Source of the DNA: Fulvimarina sp.
Lineage (GTDB): Bacteria; Pseudomonadota; Alphaproteobacteria; Rhizobiales; Rhizobiaceae
DNA: 64,000 nucleotides
Assembly (NCBI GenBank): GCA_002700095.1
Contig: PACL01000044.1
Location: 33,555-97,554 of the forward strand
Direction of reading: 5' to 3'
Position 1 is the first letter of the stretch. Each line of letters opens with the position of its first letter. The notes beneath the pieces are model-generated. The model worked only from the letters and a program-made list of their open reading frames with translations, made no database searches and had not been told where the DNA came from. Below, one piece after another: positions 52,024-60,800 of this stretch. Both the position numbers and the translations under genes were made by a program.

Positions 52024-54182
52024 GCGGAGGCTCCCGAAAAGACCAGCCGCCGGCTCTCGCGTCGCCGCTGCAGCCAGGCGATCACCCGGCGGCTCAGCCG
52101 CGCCGAGACGCGCTCGGCGCCGGTCGGGTTATGCACCGTGTCGGCCCGGTAGAAGGAAGGACACAGCACCGCGGCGTCGGCGACCTCGCCGCAATTGCCG
52201 CAGCCGACGCAGGTGTGGTCGACATGCGCCACCGGGTCGTCGCGCAGCGGGTCGTCCAGCGTCTTCACCGACAGCGACGGGCAGCCCGACAGCCGCATGC
52301 AGGCGTGATCGCCGGTGCAGACGTCCTCGTCGACGCCGAAGCGCGGCTTGACCACCCGCTCGCCGCCCTTGATGGCCTTGCTCGCCAGCGGCTTCTCGCG
52401 GCGTTGCTTGTTGAGCATGCATTCCGAGGAGGCGACGATGACCTTCGGCCCCTTCTCCTCGGTGGTCAGCGCTTCCCGCAGCGTGTCGCGGACCTTGGTG
52501 ACGTCGTAGGTCCGGTCGATGTGGCGGACCCACTTCACGCCGATCCCCTTCACCGCCTCGGTGATCGGGTGCTTGGTCGACTTCGACTTGTTGGCGGCCC
52601 GCGAGGACAGGATGTCCTGGCCGCCGGTCGCGGCTGAATAGTAGTTGTCGACGATGACGATGACGCCGTCGCTCTGGTTGAACACGGCGTTGCCGATCGA
52701 GGAGGTCAGGCCGTTGTGCCAGAAGCCGCCGTCGCCGACGAAGGAGATCGAGCGCCGGGTGGCGTCCGGCGAATTGAAGGCCGAGGCGGAGGCCGGCCCG
52801 AGGCCGTAGCCCATGGTGGTCGCGCCGAGATCGAAGGGCGGCATGATGGAAAACAGGTGGCAGCCGATGTCCGAGGCGATGTGGTGCGGCCCGAGTTCCT
52901 GCTCGACGAGCTTGGTCGCCGCGAAGATCGGCCGCTCCGGGCAGCCGGTGCAGAAGCCGGGCGGGCGGCCGGGCACCACCTTGGCGAGGTCGATCGCCGG
53001 GTCCGGCTCCTCCTCGGCGCGGTTCGGCGCGCGGATCTGGTCGGGCAGCAGCTCCGGCGCCTGGTCGCGCAGGAAGTCGCCGATCCCTTCCAGCATCACC
53101 TGGCCGGTATATTCACCGGCCACCGGAAGGTAGCCCTTGCCGAGTAGGCGCGTCGTGCCGCCGTTGCGGTAGAGCAGGGAGCCGAAGGCCTGCTCGATGT
53201 AGTTCGGCTGGCCTTCCTCGATGATCAGGACCGCGTCCTTGCCCTCGCAGAAGTCCAGGAACTCGTCGTCGATCAGCGGATAGACGGCGTTGAGGACGTA
53301 GAGCGGTACCTCGGTGTCGCCGTAGATGTCGGCAAGGCCGAGGCGCTGCAGGGCGCGGATGACGCCGTTGTACATGCCGCCTTGCAGGACGAGGCCGATC
53401 CTGCCGGTCGCGGCACCGAAGAACTCGTTGATCTGCCGCGAGCGGATGAAGTCGACGGCGGCCGGCCAGCGCTTCTCGACCTTTTCCTTCTCGTGGAGGA
53501 AGGAGGCGGGCGGCAGGACGATGCGGCCGGTGTCACGCCGCGGGTTCGACAGGGCGTCGGCGACGGTGGTCGGCGGCCGCTTGTTGTCCTTGGCGACGAA
53601 CTTGCCGTGGACGTGGCAGCACTTGATGCGGACCTGCAGCATGACCGGCGTGTTGGAGGCCTCCGACAGCTCGAAGCCGTCCTCGACGGACTTGACGATG
53701 GAGGGCAGGTTCGGCCGCGGGTCGAGCAGCCAGACCTGGCTCTTCATCGCGAAGGCGTGGCTGCGCTCCTGCATGATCGAGGAGCCCTCGCCATAGTCCT
53801 CTCCGACGATGATCAGCGCCCCGCCGGTCACTCCGCCCGAGGCGAGGTTGGCGAGGGCGTCGGAGGCGACGTTGGTGCCGACGGTCGACTTGAAGGTGCA
53901 GGCGCCGCGGATCGGATAATGCACCGAGGCGGCGAGCATCGCGGTGGCGGTCGCCTCGGAGGCCGAGGCTTCGAAATGGACGCCGAGTTCGCCGAGGATG
54001 TCCTGCGCGTCGGCGAGGACGTCCATCAGGTGGCTGATCGGCGCGCCCTGATAGCCGCCCACATAGCCGACGCCGCACTGGAGCAGCGCCTTGGTGATGG
54101 CGAGGATGCCTTCGCCGGAGAATTCCTCGCCCGCGCCCATGCGCAGCTTCTGGACCTCTTTTGCAAAAGACCGTTCGGCCAT
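52020..54182 (-). CDS. iorA: Indolepyruvate ferredoxin oxidoreductase, alpha subunit
   Basis: Protein of 720 residues. The N-terminal pyrimidine-type domain starts with EGILAITKALLQCGVGYVGGYQGAP. CTGCPERP lies near 411, and the TPP motif GDGGFWHNGL near 480 ends with VDNYYSAATGGQ. At the C-terminus two iron-sulfur motifs appear: CTGDHACMRLSGCPS near 621 and CVGCGNC...CPSF near 659. It oxidatively decarboxylates arylpyruvates with IorB. The ATG is at 54180-54182, 53 bases after the MarR stop, and its activity probably falls under that regulator. Confidence 0.94.
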   Translation of the reverse strand: MAERSFAKEVQKLRMGAGEEFSGEGILAITKALLQCGVGYVGGYQGAPISHLMDVLADAQDILGELGVHFEASASEATATAMLAASVHYPIRGACTFKSTVGTNVASDALANLASGGVTGGALIIVGEDYGEGSSIMQERSHAFAMKSQVWLLDPRPNLPSIVKSVEDGFELSEASNTPVMLQVRIKCCHVHGKFVAKDNKRPPTTVADALSNPRRDTGRIVLPPASFLHEKEKVEKRWPAAVDFIRSRQINEFFGAATGRIGLVLQGGMYNGVIRALQRLGLADIYGDTEVPLYVLNAVYPLIDDEFLDFCEGKDAVLIIEEGQPNYIEQAFGSLLYRNGGTTRLLGKGYLPVAGEYTGQVMLEGIGDFLRDQAPELLPDQIRAPNRAEEEPDPAIDLAKVVPGRPPGFCTGCPERPIFAATKLVEQELGPHHIASDIGCHLFSIMPPFDLGATTMGYGLGPASASAFNSPDATRRSISFVGDGGFWHNGLTSSIGNAVFNQSDGVIVIVDNYYSAATGGQDILSSRAANKSKSTKHPITEAVKGIGVKWVRHIDRTYDVTKVRDTLREALTTEEKGPKVIVASSECMLNKQRREKPLASKAIKGGERVVKPRFGVDEDVCTGDHACMRLSGCPSLSVKTLDDPLRDDPVAHVDHTCVGCGNCGEVADAAVLCPSFYRADTVHNPTGAERVSARLSRRVIAWLQRRRESRRLVFSGASA

Positions 54183-54235
54183 GCCGCGTCTCCTTTCGAG
54201 ATATCCCGAGCCCGCGCCGCGGCTGGGCCGTCATG

Positions 54236-54718
54236 TCAGAAATCGTGCTTGCGGACGTTGCGCAGAACCTTCTGCAGCACCGCGACGAAGCCCGCATAGT
54301 CCGCCTCGTCGACGCCCTCGAACATCTGGCGATAGATGCCCCGCATCACCGGCCAGACCTCGTCGAACAGCGCGCGGCCCTGGTCGGTCAGGAAGATCCT
54401 CCGCGCCCGGTTGTCGCCGGCGTCGGTCTCGCGCCGCAGCAGTCCCTGCGCCTCCATGGCGTCGAGGGTGCGGCTCATGGTCGACTGCTCCATGACGGCG
54501 TAGACCGCGACCTCGTTGATCGTGAGCCCCTCGGCCACCGCCAGGATCGCCAGGGTGCGGACCTGCGCCGTGGTGAGGCTGCGGGCCTTCAGTTCGTCCC
54601 GCAGCGTCGCGTTGTAGCGACCCATGATCCGGTTCATCAGGTAGGGTGCGAACTGCTGGAGGCCGATCACGCCGAGGGAGAGGGCGCGCTCGTCCGCCCC
54701 TGTCGGATCGTCACTCAT
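54236..54718 (-). CDS. MarR-family regulator, second copy
   Basis: Protein of 160 residues from the ATG at 54716-54718. The winged helix reads LTTAQVRTLAILAVAEGLTINEVAVYAVMEQSTMSRTLDAMEAQGLLRRE, and the wing is DNRARRIFLTDQG. It is clearly different from the MarR at 39504-40046. It lies between the cyclase-family gene and IorA in one minus-strand run. The GCAAA-N6-TTTGC palindrome 58 bases upstream of that run is its likely site. The effector is unknown. Confidence 0.88.
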   Translation of the reverse strand: MSDDPTGADERALSLGVIGLQQFAPYLMNRIMGRYNATLRDELKARSLTTAQVRTLAILAVAEGLTINEVAVYAVMEQSTMSRTLDAMEAQGLLRRETDAGDNRARRIFLTDQGRALFDEVWPVMRGIYRQMFEGVDEADYAGFVAVLQKVLRNVRKHDF

Positions 54719-54833
54719 CGGCCCGCCCGACCGCTTGCCTCGGCCCGGCACGCGGGCGAGGCAGCCTGCTCCCGTCGCCGGCCGTCCGGCCCCGCCATGT
54801 TCCGGATCGCGGGCCCTGCCGTCATGCTTCGCC

Positions 54834-55640
54834 CTATTGCTTCGGCACCAGCGCCAAAGCGCGGATGGGGCTGCCGGTGCCGTGCTCGATCTTCAGCGGG
54901 GCGGCGATCAGGATCGCGCCCTTGGCCGGCAGCTTGTCGAGATTGCAGAGGCTGGCGAGGCCGTAGCGGTTGTTCTTGTGCATCAGGTTATGGGCGGGGA
55001 AGGGGATCTCCATGCCGCCAGCCTGGCCGGCATCGGTTCCGATGCACTCGGTGCCCCAGCCGACGACGCCCTTGTCGACCAGATACTGGATGCACTCAGC
55101 GGTCGGCCCGGGGGAATGCGGACCCGTCTCGTCGGCGTTGAGGAAGGCGTCCTCGGACTTGTTGCGCTTGTACCAGTCGGTGCGCATCACGACCCACTCG
55201 CCGGGCTTGATCTCGCCGTGGTCGGCCTCCCAGGCCTTCACGGCATCCGCCGTCAGCAGGAAGTCGTTGTCCGCGGCGGCCTCGGCCGAACAGTCGATGA
55301 CGTTGACCGGCGCCACGAAGTTCTGCGGGACGATAGTGTCGGTGGCGCCGTCGGGATGATCGCGGCCGGTGATCCAGTGATGCGGCGCGTCGAAATGCGT
55401 GCCCGAGTGCTCGCCGACCTTCAGCCAGTTCCAGGCCCACCACGGACCGTTCTCGTCATAGGCCGAGATCTTGTGGATCTCGATCTTCGGTGTGTCGACC
55501 GCGAGTTCCGGCGGCAGCTTCAGAAGCGGCGTGTTCGGACCCAGCACCGCGCTGAGGTCGACGACCTCCACCGCACCGCTGAGAAGCATGTTCGCCAGAC
55601 CTGCCAGTGCCTGCGTATCGGCTGCCTGCGTATCGGCCAT
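54834..55640 (-). CDS. Cyclase-family metal hydrolase, second copy
   Basis: Protein of 268 residues from the ATG at 55638-55640, with GGAGG 5 bases upstream. The metal motif is HSGTHFDAPHHW at 78-89. GTDAGQAGGMEIPFPAH and GLASLCNLDKLPAKGA follow, as in the copy at 13642-14448, and the two proteins have identical length. Possible activities include isatin hydrolysis or hydrolysis of a formamide or lactone. It is placed first in the unit with the second MarR and indolepyruvate oxidoreductase. An isatin-type step would fit an indole-acetate route to anthranilate, but this is an inference. Confidence 0.82.
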   Translation of the reverse strand: MADTQAADTQALAGLANMLLSGAVEVVDLSAVLGPNTPLLKLPPELAVDTPKIEIHKISAYDENGPWWAWNWLKVGEHSGTHFDAPHHWITGRDHPDGATDTIVPQNFVAPVNVIDCSAEAAADNDFLLTADAVKAWEADHGEIKPGEWVVMRTDWYKRNKSEDAFLNADETGPHSPGPTAECIQYLVDKGVVGWGTECIGTDAGQAGGMEIPFPAHNLMHKNNRYGLASLCNLDKLPAKGAILIAAPLKIEHGTGSPIRALALVPKQ

Positions 55641-55989
55641 CGCCACCTCCTGTCGCTGCCCGGTTCAGGGCAATGTTGGGAGCTGTACGCTATCGTCGCA
55701 AATATGCGTTTGCAAGTATCTTTTCGGAATCTTTCCAGGCTGCGAAAACTCTGTGCTTTGCGCCGTAGAAACAGGCAACATCTGCTCAGAACCCGAGCAA
55801 AACTCTTCGCAGTTGCGAAATACCATCGCTCCTGAGCAGCTGCAGCATGGTCGGGCCTGAGCTAGATGATGGACCAAGGCCACCGATCGCGCGGCATCGC
55901 TTGGGAATCGTATGAAAATGGATATAGACTGATGCTGCAATGCGAGGCTCCGGGCGACGTGCGCCGCGGCCTGCCGGAGGGAGTGACAG
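55641..55989. other. Divergent control region
   Basis: These 349 bases separate the cyclase-family gene from the FAD oxidase gene. They hold the GCAAA-N6-TTTGC palindrome and an AT-richer stretch (55695-55935) expected to carry the divergent promoters. I see no gene in it. Confidence 0.55.
55698..55713. promoter_or_regulatory. Candidate operator GCAAA-N6-TTTGC
   Basis: GCAAA TATGCG TTTGC is an inverted repeat 58 bases upstream of the cyclase-family start. Its form differs from the TTTA-N4-TAAA sites, which fits a separate regulator, most likely the MarR protein at 54236-54718. Confidence 0.5.
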
Positions 55990-57381
55990 ATGGACATGCA
56001 ACCCGAACGGCTTCTCGGCCAGCGCCTCGATCCCGCCATCGTCACGCTGGCGGAGGCGATCCCCGAGCGCGCCTGGCATGACTGGAGCGGCGCGCCGCCA
56101 GTGCGCCCGCTGGCCTGGATCAGGCCGCGAAGCACCGAAGAAGTCGCGGCGGTCCTGACGCTGTGCAGCGAGGCCGGGATCGGCGTCGTGCCCCAGGGCG
56201 GACTGACTGGCCTCGCCGGTGGCGCGCATCCGGTCGCGGGCGCGGTCGCCCTGTCGCTGGAGCGGATGAACCGGATCGAGGAGATCGATCCCGCCATGGC
56301 GACGATGACAGTGGGGTCGGGGGTGGTGCTGCAGGCTGCCCAGTCGGCTGCGGAGGAGGCGGGTCTGTTCCTCGCCGTCGATCTCGGCGCCCGCGGCTCC
56401 TGCACGATCGGCGGCGTCCTGTCGACCAATGCCGGCGGCAACCGCGTCATCCGCTACGGCATGGCGCGCGAGCATGTGCTGGGCCTCGAGGTCGTGCTGG
56501 CCGACGGAACCATCGTCACCTCGCTGAACAAGATGCTGAAGAACAACGCCGGATACGATTCCAAGCAGCTGTTCATCGGCTCGGAAGGCACGCTCGGCGT
56601 CGTCACCCGGGCGGTCCTGCGCCTGCAGCCGCGGCCGACCTTCTCAACCAGCGCCCTTTGCGGCTGCCGCGACTTCGACGCCGCCCTGGCACTGTTGCGG
56701 GCGGCGCGGGCGGGGCTTGGGCCCTCGCTCACCTCCTTCGAGGTGATGTGGCCGAGCTTCTACGAGTTCATGGCCGGCAGCCTGCCGTCCCTGCCGCGTC
56801 CGCTGTCCGGCCGGCACGCCATCACCGTCCTGATCGAGGTCAGCGGCTTCGACGCCGAACACGAGGCCGCGCGGCTGGAGGCGGTCCTCGGCGCCATGCT
56901 GGAGGAGGGCCATGTCGAGGACGCGTTGCTCGCGGCCTCCGGCAAGGACGTCGCCGACTTCTGGGCCATTCGCGAGAGCGTCGCCGAATATTCGAAGATC
57001 ATGGGGCCGATCACGGCCTTCGACGTCGGCGTGCCCGCCCATGTCACCGGCCCGGTGGTCGAACGGCTGGAGGCCGGCCTGAAGAGCCGCTGGCCGGACG
57101 TCATCGCCCTGTCCTACGGCCATATCGGCGACAGCAACCTGCACCTCGTGGTCAACGTCCCCTCGGCCGGCCAGGAGCAGCCGGCCGCCGAGATCTCCGC
57201 CTTCGTCTACGACACGGTGCGCGAGGCGGGCGGCACCATCTCCGCCGAACACGGCATCGGCACGCTCAAACGCAAGTACCTGCCCTATACCCGCTCCCCG
57301 CAGGAACTGGACCTGATGCGCCGGATGAAGCTCGCGCTCGACCCGAAGGGGATCCTCAACCCGGGCAAGGTGCTGGGCTGA
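55990..57381 (+). CDS. FAD-linked oxidase (GlcD / D-2-hydroxyacid dehydrogenase type)
   Basis: Protein of 463 residues. The FAD-binding part has IGVVPQGGLTGLAGGAHP and STNAGGNRVIRYGMAREHVLGLEVVLADGTIV (about 60-170). The substrate domain ends with AEHGIGTLKRKYLPYTRS and LDPKGILNPGKVLG, the family C-terminus. Members oxidise D-lactate, D-2-hydroxyglutarate or other 2-hydroxy acids. GGAGGGAG precedes the ATG. A 2-hydroxy acid derived from an aromatic amino acid, such as indolelactate, is a reasonable guess, given the divergent indolepyruvate genes. Confidence 0.9.
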   Translation: MDMQPERLLGQRLDPAIVTLAEAIPERAWHDWSGAPPVRPLAWIRPRSTEEVAAVLTLCSEAGIGVVPQGGLTGLAGGAHPVAGAVALSLERMNRIEEIDPAMATMTVGSGVVLQAAQSAAEEAGLFLAVDLGARGSCTIGGVLSTNAGGNRVIRYGMAREHVLGLEVVLADGTIVTSLNKMLKNNAGYDSKQLFIGSEGTLGVVTRAVLRLQPRPTFSTSALCGCRDFDAALALLRAARAGLGPSLTSFEVMWPSFYEFMAGSLPSLPRPLSGRHAITVLIEVSGFDAEHEAARLEAVLGAMLEEGHVEDALLAASGKDVADFWAIRESVAEYSKIMGPITAFDVGVPAHVTGPVVERLEAGLKSRWPDVIALSYGHIGDSNLHLVVNVPSAGQEQPAAEISAFVYDTVREAGGTISAEHGIGTLKRKYLPYTRSPQELDLMRRMKLALDPKGILNPGKVLG

Positions 57382-57400
57382 GGCGCTTGCGGGATGCGGC

Positions 57401-58978
57401 TCACCGGCGGCCAAGTTCCTGCGCCAGCATGTAGCCGGAACCGGCGCCGAGGCCGCCCCCCGGCCAGGTGGAGGCGCCGATCAGATAGAGCTTCTCCACC
57501 GGCGTGCGGTAGCGCGCCCAACCCGGCATCGGCCGGAACAGGAAGTTCTGCGACAGGTGGTGGCTGCCGGAGACGCTGTCGCCGCCAACGAGGTTGGGGT
57601 TGCGCCGCTCCAGATCAGCCGGCGTCTCGACATGGCGGCCGAGGATCTTCGCTTTCGTGCCGGGGGCGTAGCGCTCGATGATGTCGACGACGCGGTCGGC
57701 ATAGGCCTCGCCGGCCTCGGCCCAGTCCCGTGACGTGATGATGCCGGCGGCATCGCCCCGGATTTCGCCGGGCACCATGCGGACCTGGACCCACAGCGTA
57801 TGCCTGCCCTCCGGCGCGCGGGACGGATCGACCGCCGTCTGCTGGCCGACGACGATCAGCGGCTCGACGGGCAGGAGCCCCGCCACCGCCTCGCCATAGG
57901 CCTTCGCCATCATGTCGAGATCGGGCGCGAGGTGGACATAGAGGAAGCGCTTCAGCTCGTCCCCCGCGCTCCAGTCGGGCAGATCCGACAGCGCCAGATG
58001 CACCATCATCGTTCCCGGCCCGTGGCGGAACCTGCGCGCGCCCGCATCGAAGCCGACATCGCCGCTGTCCCCGCCGAGCAGCCGCTCGACCAGCGCACCG
58101 GGCGTCACGCCGGCGACGACTGCGCGCCTTGCGGTCACCTCGCGCCCGTCGGCAAGGCGGATGCCGTCGGCCCCGCCGGTGCCGTGACGGATGCCGGTGA
58201 CCTCGCAGCCGGTCTGGACGACGCCGCCGAGCTCGCCGATCCGCGCCACCATCGCCCTGACGATCGTGTCGGCGCCGCCCTTGCCGACGACCATGCCCAT
58301 GGCCTGGTCGACCATGCTCTCGAGATAGGGAAACAGCGCGCCGCCCGCGATGTCCGGCGCGAAGTCGAGATGCATGCCCCAGGCCCCCATCGCGGCCCGG
58401 ATTTCGGGCGACACGAAGTTCTGCTCGAGGAACTCGCGCGGCGAGGAGGCGAGCAGCCGAGCGAGCTCGAGGGTCCCGGCGGTGCCCTTGGCGCGCCAGG
58501 TCCTCCAGCCGATGCCGGCGAGCGCGCGCCAGCTCATCGGCGAGCCGAGGATGGCGAAGAGATGCGGCGCGTTGCCGCCGAACTCCGCCACCATCTCCCG
58601 CCAGCGCCGGGCGTCCTGCGGCGACAGCGCCTCGGCCCGCGCCGCGGTCTGCTCCAGATCCCTGGAGACGCCGAACCAGCGGCCGGAGGGTGTCGGCGTG
58701 GCGAAGCAGTCCTCCGCCGGGACGAGGGCGAGACCATGCCGGGCCAGGGCCTCGCCGTGCTCCTTGAAGAAGGCCGAGCCGGCGAACAGGCCGAGATTGG
58801 TCGCGTAGAGGTCGTGGCGGAAGCCCGGGAGCGTCGCTTCCTCCGTCCGCACCGCACCGCCCGGCGTCTCGTTGCGCTCGAAGACGCCGACCGACCAGCC
58901 GCGGCTCGCCAGATGCACGGCCGCGGCCAGGGCATTGTGGCCCGCCCCGACGAAGACGGCATCATATTCCTGCGCCAT
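57401..58978 (-). CDS. Phytoene-desaturase-like FAD oxidoreductase
   Basis: Protein of 525 residues with the N-terminal dinucleotide fold FVGAGHNALAAAVHLASRGWSV, then ERNETPGGAVRTEE. The C-terminal end has LIGASTWPGGGLGAGSGYMLA. This is the NAD(P)/FAD amine-oxidase or phytoene-desaturase-like group, whose real substrates are rarely known. It follows AGGAGGAGC before the ATG at 58976-58978. A paralogue of nearly the same length is encoded divergently at 59162-60736, and operator G lies between. The two may act on successive or related substrates. Confidence 0.88.
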   Translation of the reverse strand: MAQEYDAVFVGAGHNALAAAVHLASRGWSVGVFERNETPGGAVRTEEATLPGFRHDLYATNLGLFAGSAFFKEHGEALARHGLALVPAEDCFATPTPSGRWFGVSRDLEQTAARAEALSPQDARRWREMVAEFGGNAPHLFAILGSPMSWRALAGIGWRTWRAKGTAGTLELARLLASSPREFLEQNFVSPEIRAAMGAWGMHLDFAPDIAGGALFPYLESMVDQAMGMVVGKGGADTIVRAMVARIGELGGVVQTGCEVTGIRHGTGGADGIRLADGREVTARRAVVAGVTPGALVERLLGGDSGDVGFDAGARRFRHGPGTMMVHLALSDLPDWSAGDELKRFLYVHLAPDLDMMAKAYGEAVAGLLPVEPLIVVGQQTAVDPSRAPEGRHTLWVQVRMVPGEIRGDAAGIITSRDWAEAGEAYADRVVDIIERYAPGTKAKILGRHVETPADLERRNPNLVGGDSVSGSHHLSQNFLFRPMPGWARYRTPVEKLYLIGASTWPGGGLGAGSGYMLAQELGRR

Positions 58979-59031
58979 GCGCTCCTCCTGCCGATCGGCC
59001 AACGGGCATATGCCCGAAGGCTCCGTCCCGC

Positions 59032-59059
59032 GAGATTATTTTAAGCTTAGACATTTGCA
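59032..59059. promoter_or_regulatory. Operator site G, core TTTA-N4-TAGA
   Basis: GAGATTAT, then TTTA AGCT TAGA, then CATTTGCA, with the core at 59040-59051 (one mismatch in the right half). It overlaps the start of CATTTGCAAATG at 59052-59063, a perfect 12-base palindrome. It lies between divergent starts at 58978 and 59162. Confidence 0.62.
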
Positions 59060-59161
59060 AATGCAGTGACTGGCCATAGGCTGCCCGAAAAGCGGGGCGC
59101 GCGCATCTTGCTGGCGGTCGGCCTCCGCGCGGATCCTCCATCTGAGAGTCGGGAGCATGTC

Positions 59162-60736
59162 ATGGCCGTGGATTATGTCGTCGTCGGTTCGGGCATCAAC
59201 GGGCTGACCTGCGCCGCCCTCCTGGCGAGGCGCGGCAAGCGCGTCCTCGTCCTCGAGCGCGAGAGCGTCGCCGGCGGCTGCATGCGCACCGCCGAGATCA
59301 CCGCGCCGGGCTATCTCCACGACGTCATGGCGACGACCTTCGTGCTCTTCATCACCTCGCCGGCCTTCGCCGAGCTGGGAGCGGAGCTGACCGCGCACGG
59401 CCTCGAATTCGCCCCGACGTCCCATCCGACGGCCGTTCTCATGCCGGATGGCCGCAACCTCGTGCTCACCACCGACCGGCAGGCCAACGTCGCCCGCTTC
59501 GAGGCCCTCAGCCCCGGCGACGGCGCGGCCCATGCCCGGGAGGTCGGCACGGTGGAGCGCGACGCCGAGCTGGTCTTCGGTCTTCTCGGCGGCTCCCTGT
59601 GGAGCCGGCCGACCGCGCAACTCCTCATGCGCGAGGCCTGGCGGCGGCGGCCGCGCGCGCTGGCGGCGCGCCTCGGCGAGGCGATGCGGTCCGGGCGCAC
59701 GTGGCTCGAGACGAGCTATCAGTCGGAGCTGACGCGGGCGCTTTTCGCCCCCTGGGTGCTGCATGCGGGGCTCGGCCCCGAAAGCGCCTTTTCCGGCGAG
59801 ATGGCGCGGGTGATCGCCTTCGCGCTGGAGGCTGCCGGGGCACCCATCGTCAAGGGCGGGGCGGCCAACGCGGTCAAGGCCTTCGAAAGCCTGATCAAGG
59901 CCCATGGCGGCGAGATCCGCACCGCCTGCGACGTTGCCGAGGTGCTCGTCGAGGGCGGCCGTGCGACGGGTGTCAGGCTTGCCGACGGGACCAGGATCGA
60001 AGCTGGGGAGGGGGTCGTCTGCTCGGTGACGCCGACCCAGCTCTACGAGCGGCTGGTGCCGGCCTCGAACATCGACGCGGCCACGCGCTCCCGCACCGCG
60101 GCCTATCGCTACGGCAAGGGCAACATGCAGATGCACTATGCCCTGAAGCACCCGCCGCGCTGGAAGGCGGGCGGCCTCGACAAGGTTGCGCTGATCCATC
60201 TCACACCGGGCCTCGACGGCGTCTCCAAGGCGGTCAACGAATGCGAGCGCGGCATGCTGCCTGAGACCCCGACGATTTGCGTCGGCCAGCCTCATGCCCT
60301 CGATCCCTCCCGCTGCCCGGAAGGCGCCGGCATCCTGTGGCTGCAGCTCCCCGAGACGCCGCGCATCCTGAAAGGCGACGCGGCCGACACGATCGAAACC
60401 CCGGCCGACGGACGCTGGACGGAGCCGCTCAGGGAGGCCTATGCCGACCGGGTGGAGGCGATCCTGTCGAACCATATCGACGGCTTTGCCGAGAGCATCG
60501 TCGCCCGCACATCCTATTCGCCAGCCGATCTGGAGGCGATGAACATGAACCTCGTCGGCGGCGATCCCTATGGCGGCTCCGCGGCGCTCGACCAGTTCTT
60601 CATCTGGCGGCCCTTCGCCACCTCGCGCAACCACACGACCGCCATCCGCGGCCTCTACCAGATCGGCGCGTCGACGCATCCGGGCCCCGGCCTCGGCGGC
60701 GGCTCGGGCTTCGCGCTGGCGAAGGCGCTGCGGTAA
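59162..60736 (+). CDS. Phytoene-desaturase-like FAD oxidoreductase, paralogue
   Basis: Protein of 524 residues from the ATG at 59162. The FAD motif is VVGSGINGLTCAALLARRGKRV, then ERESVAGGCMRTAE. The C-terminus is QIGASTHPGPGLGGGSGFALAKAL. It is clearly homologous to the protein at 57401-58978 but has diverged through most of its length. The function is not known beyond redox chemistry with bound FAD. It ends before a hairpin terminator at 60750. Confidence 0.88.
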   Translation: MAVDYVVVGSGINGLTCAALLARRGKRVLVLERESVAGGCMRTAEITAPGYLHDVMATTFVLFITSPAFAELGAELTAHGLEFAPTSHPTAVLMPDGRNLVLTTDRQANVARFEALSPGDGAAHAREVGTVERDAELVFGLLGGSLWSRPTAQLLMREAWRRRPRALAARLGEAMRSGRTWLETSYQSELTRALFAPWVLHAGLGPESAFSGEMARVIAFALEAAGAPIVKGGAANAVKAFESLIKAHGGEIRTACDVAEVLVEGGRATGVRLADGTRIEAGEGVVCSVTPTQLYERLVPASNIDAATRSRTAAYRYGKGNMQMHYALKHPPRWKAGGLDKVALIHLTPGLDGVSKAVNECERGMLPETPTICVGQPHALDPSRCPEGAGILWLQLPETPRILKGDAADTIETPADGRWTEPLREAYADRVEAILSNHIDGFAESIVARTSYSPADLEAMNMNLVGGDPYGGSAALDQFFIWRPFATSRNHTTAIRGLYQIGASTHPGPGLGGGSGFALAKALR

Positions 60737-60749
60737 GGCAGGCGCCTCG

Positions 60750-60770
60750 CAGACCGGCGTGATGCCGGTC
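60750..60770. terminator. Hairpin between convergent units
   Basis: AGACCGGC and GCCGGTCT pair over 8 bases around a 5-base loop, followed by TT. It sits between the FAD oxidoreductase stop (60736) and the convergent LLM stop (60801). Confidence 0.6.
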
Positions 60771-60800
60771 TTGCCGGTGCCACCCGCAGCAGCAGCGACG

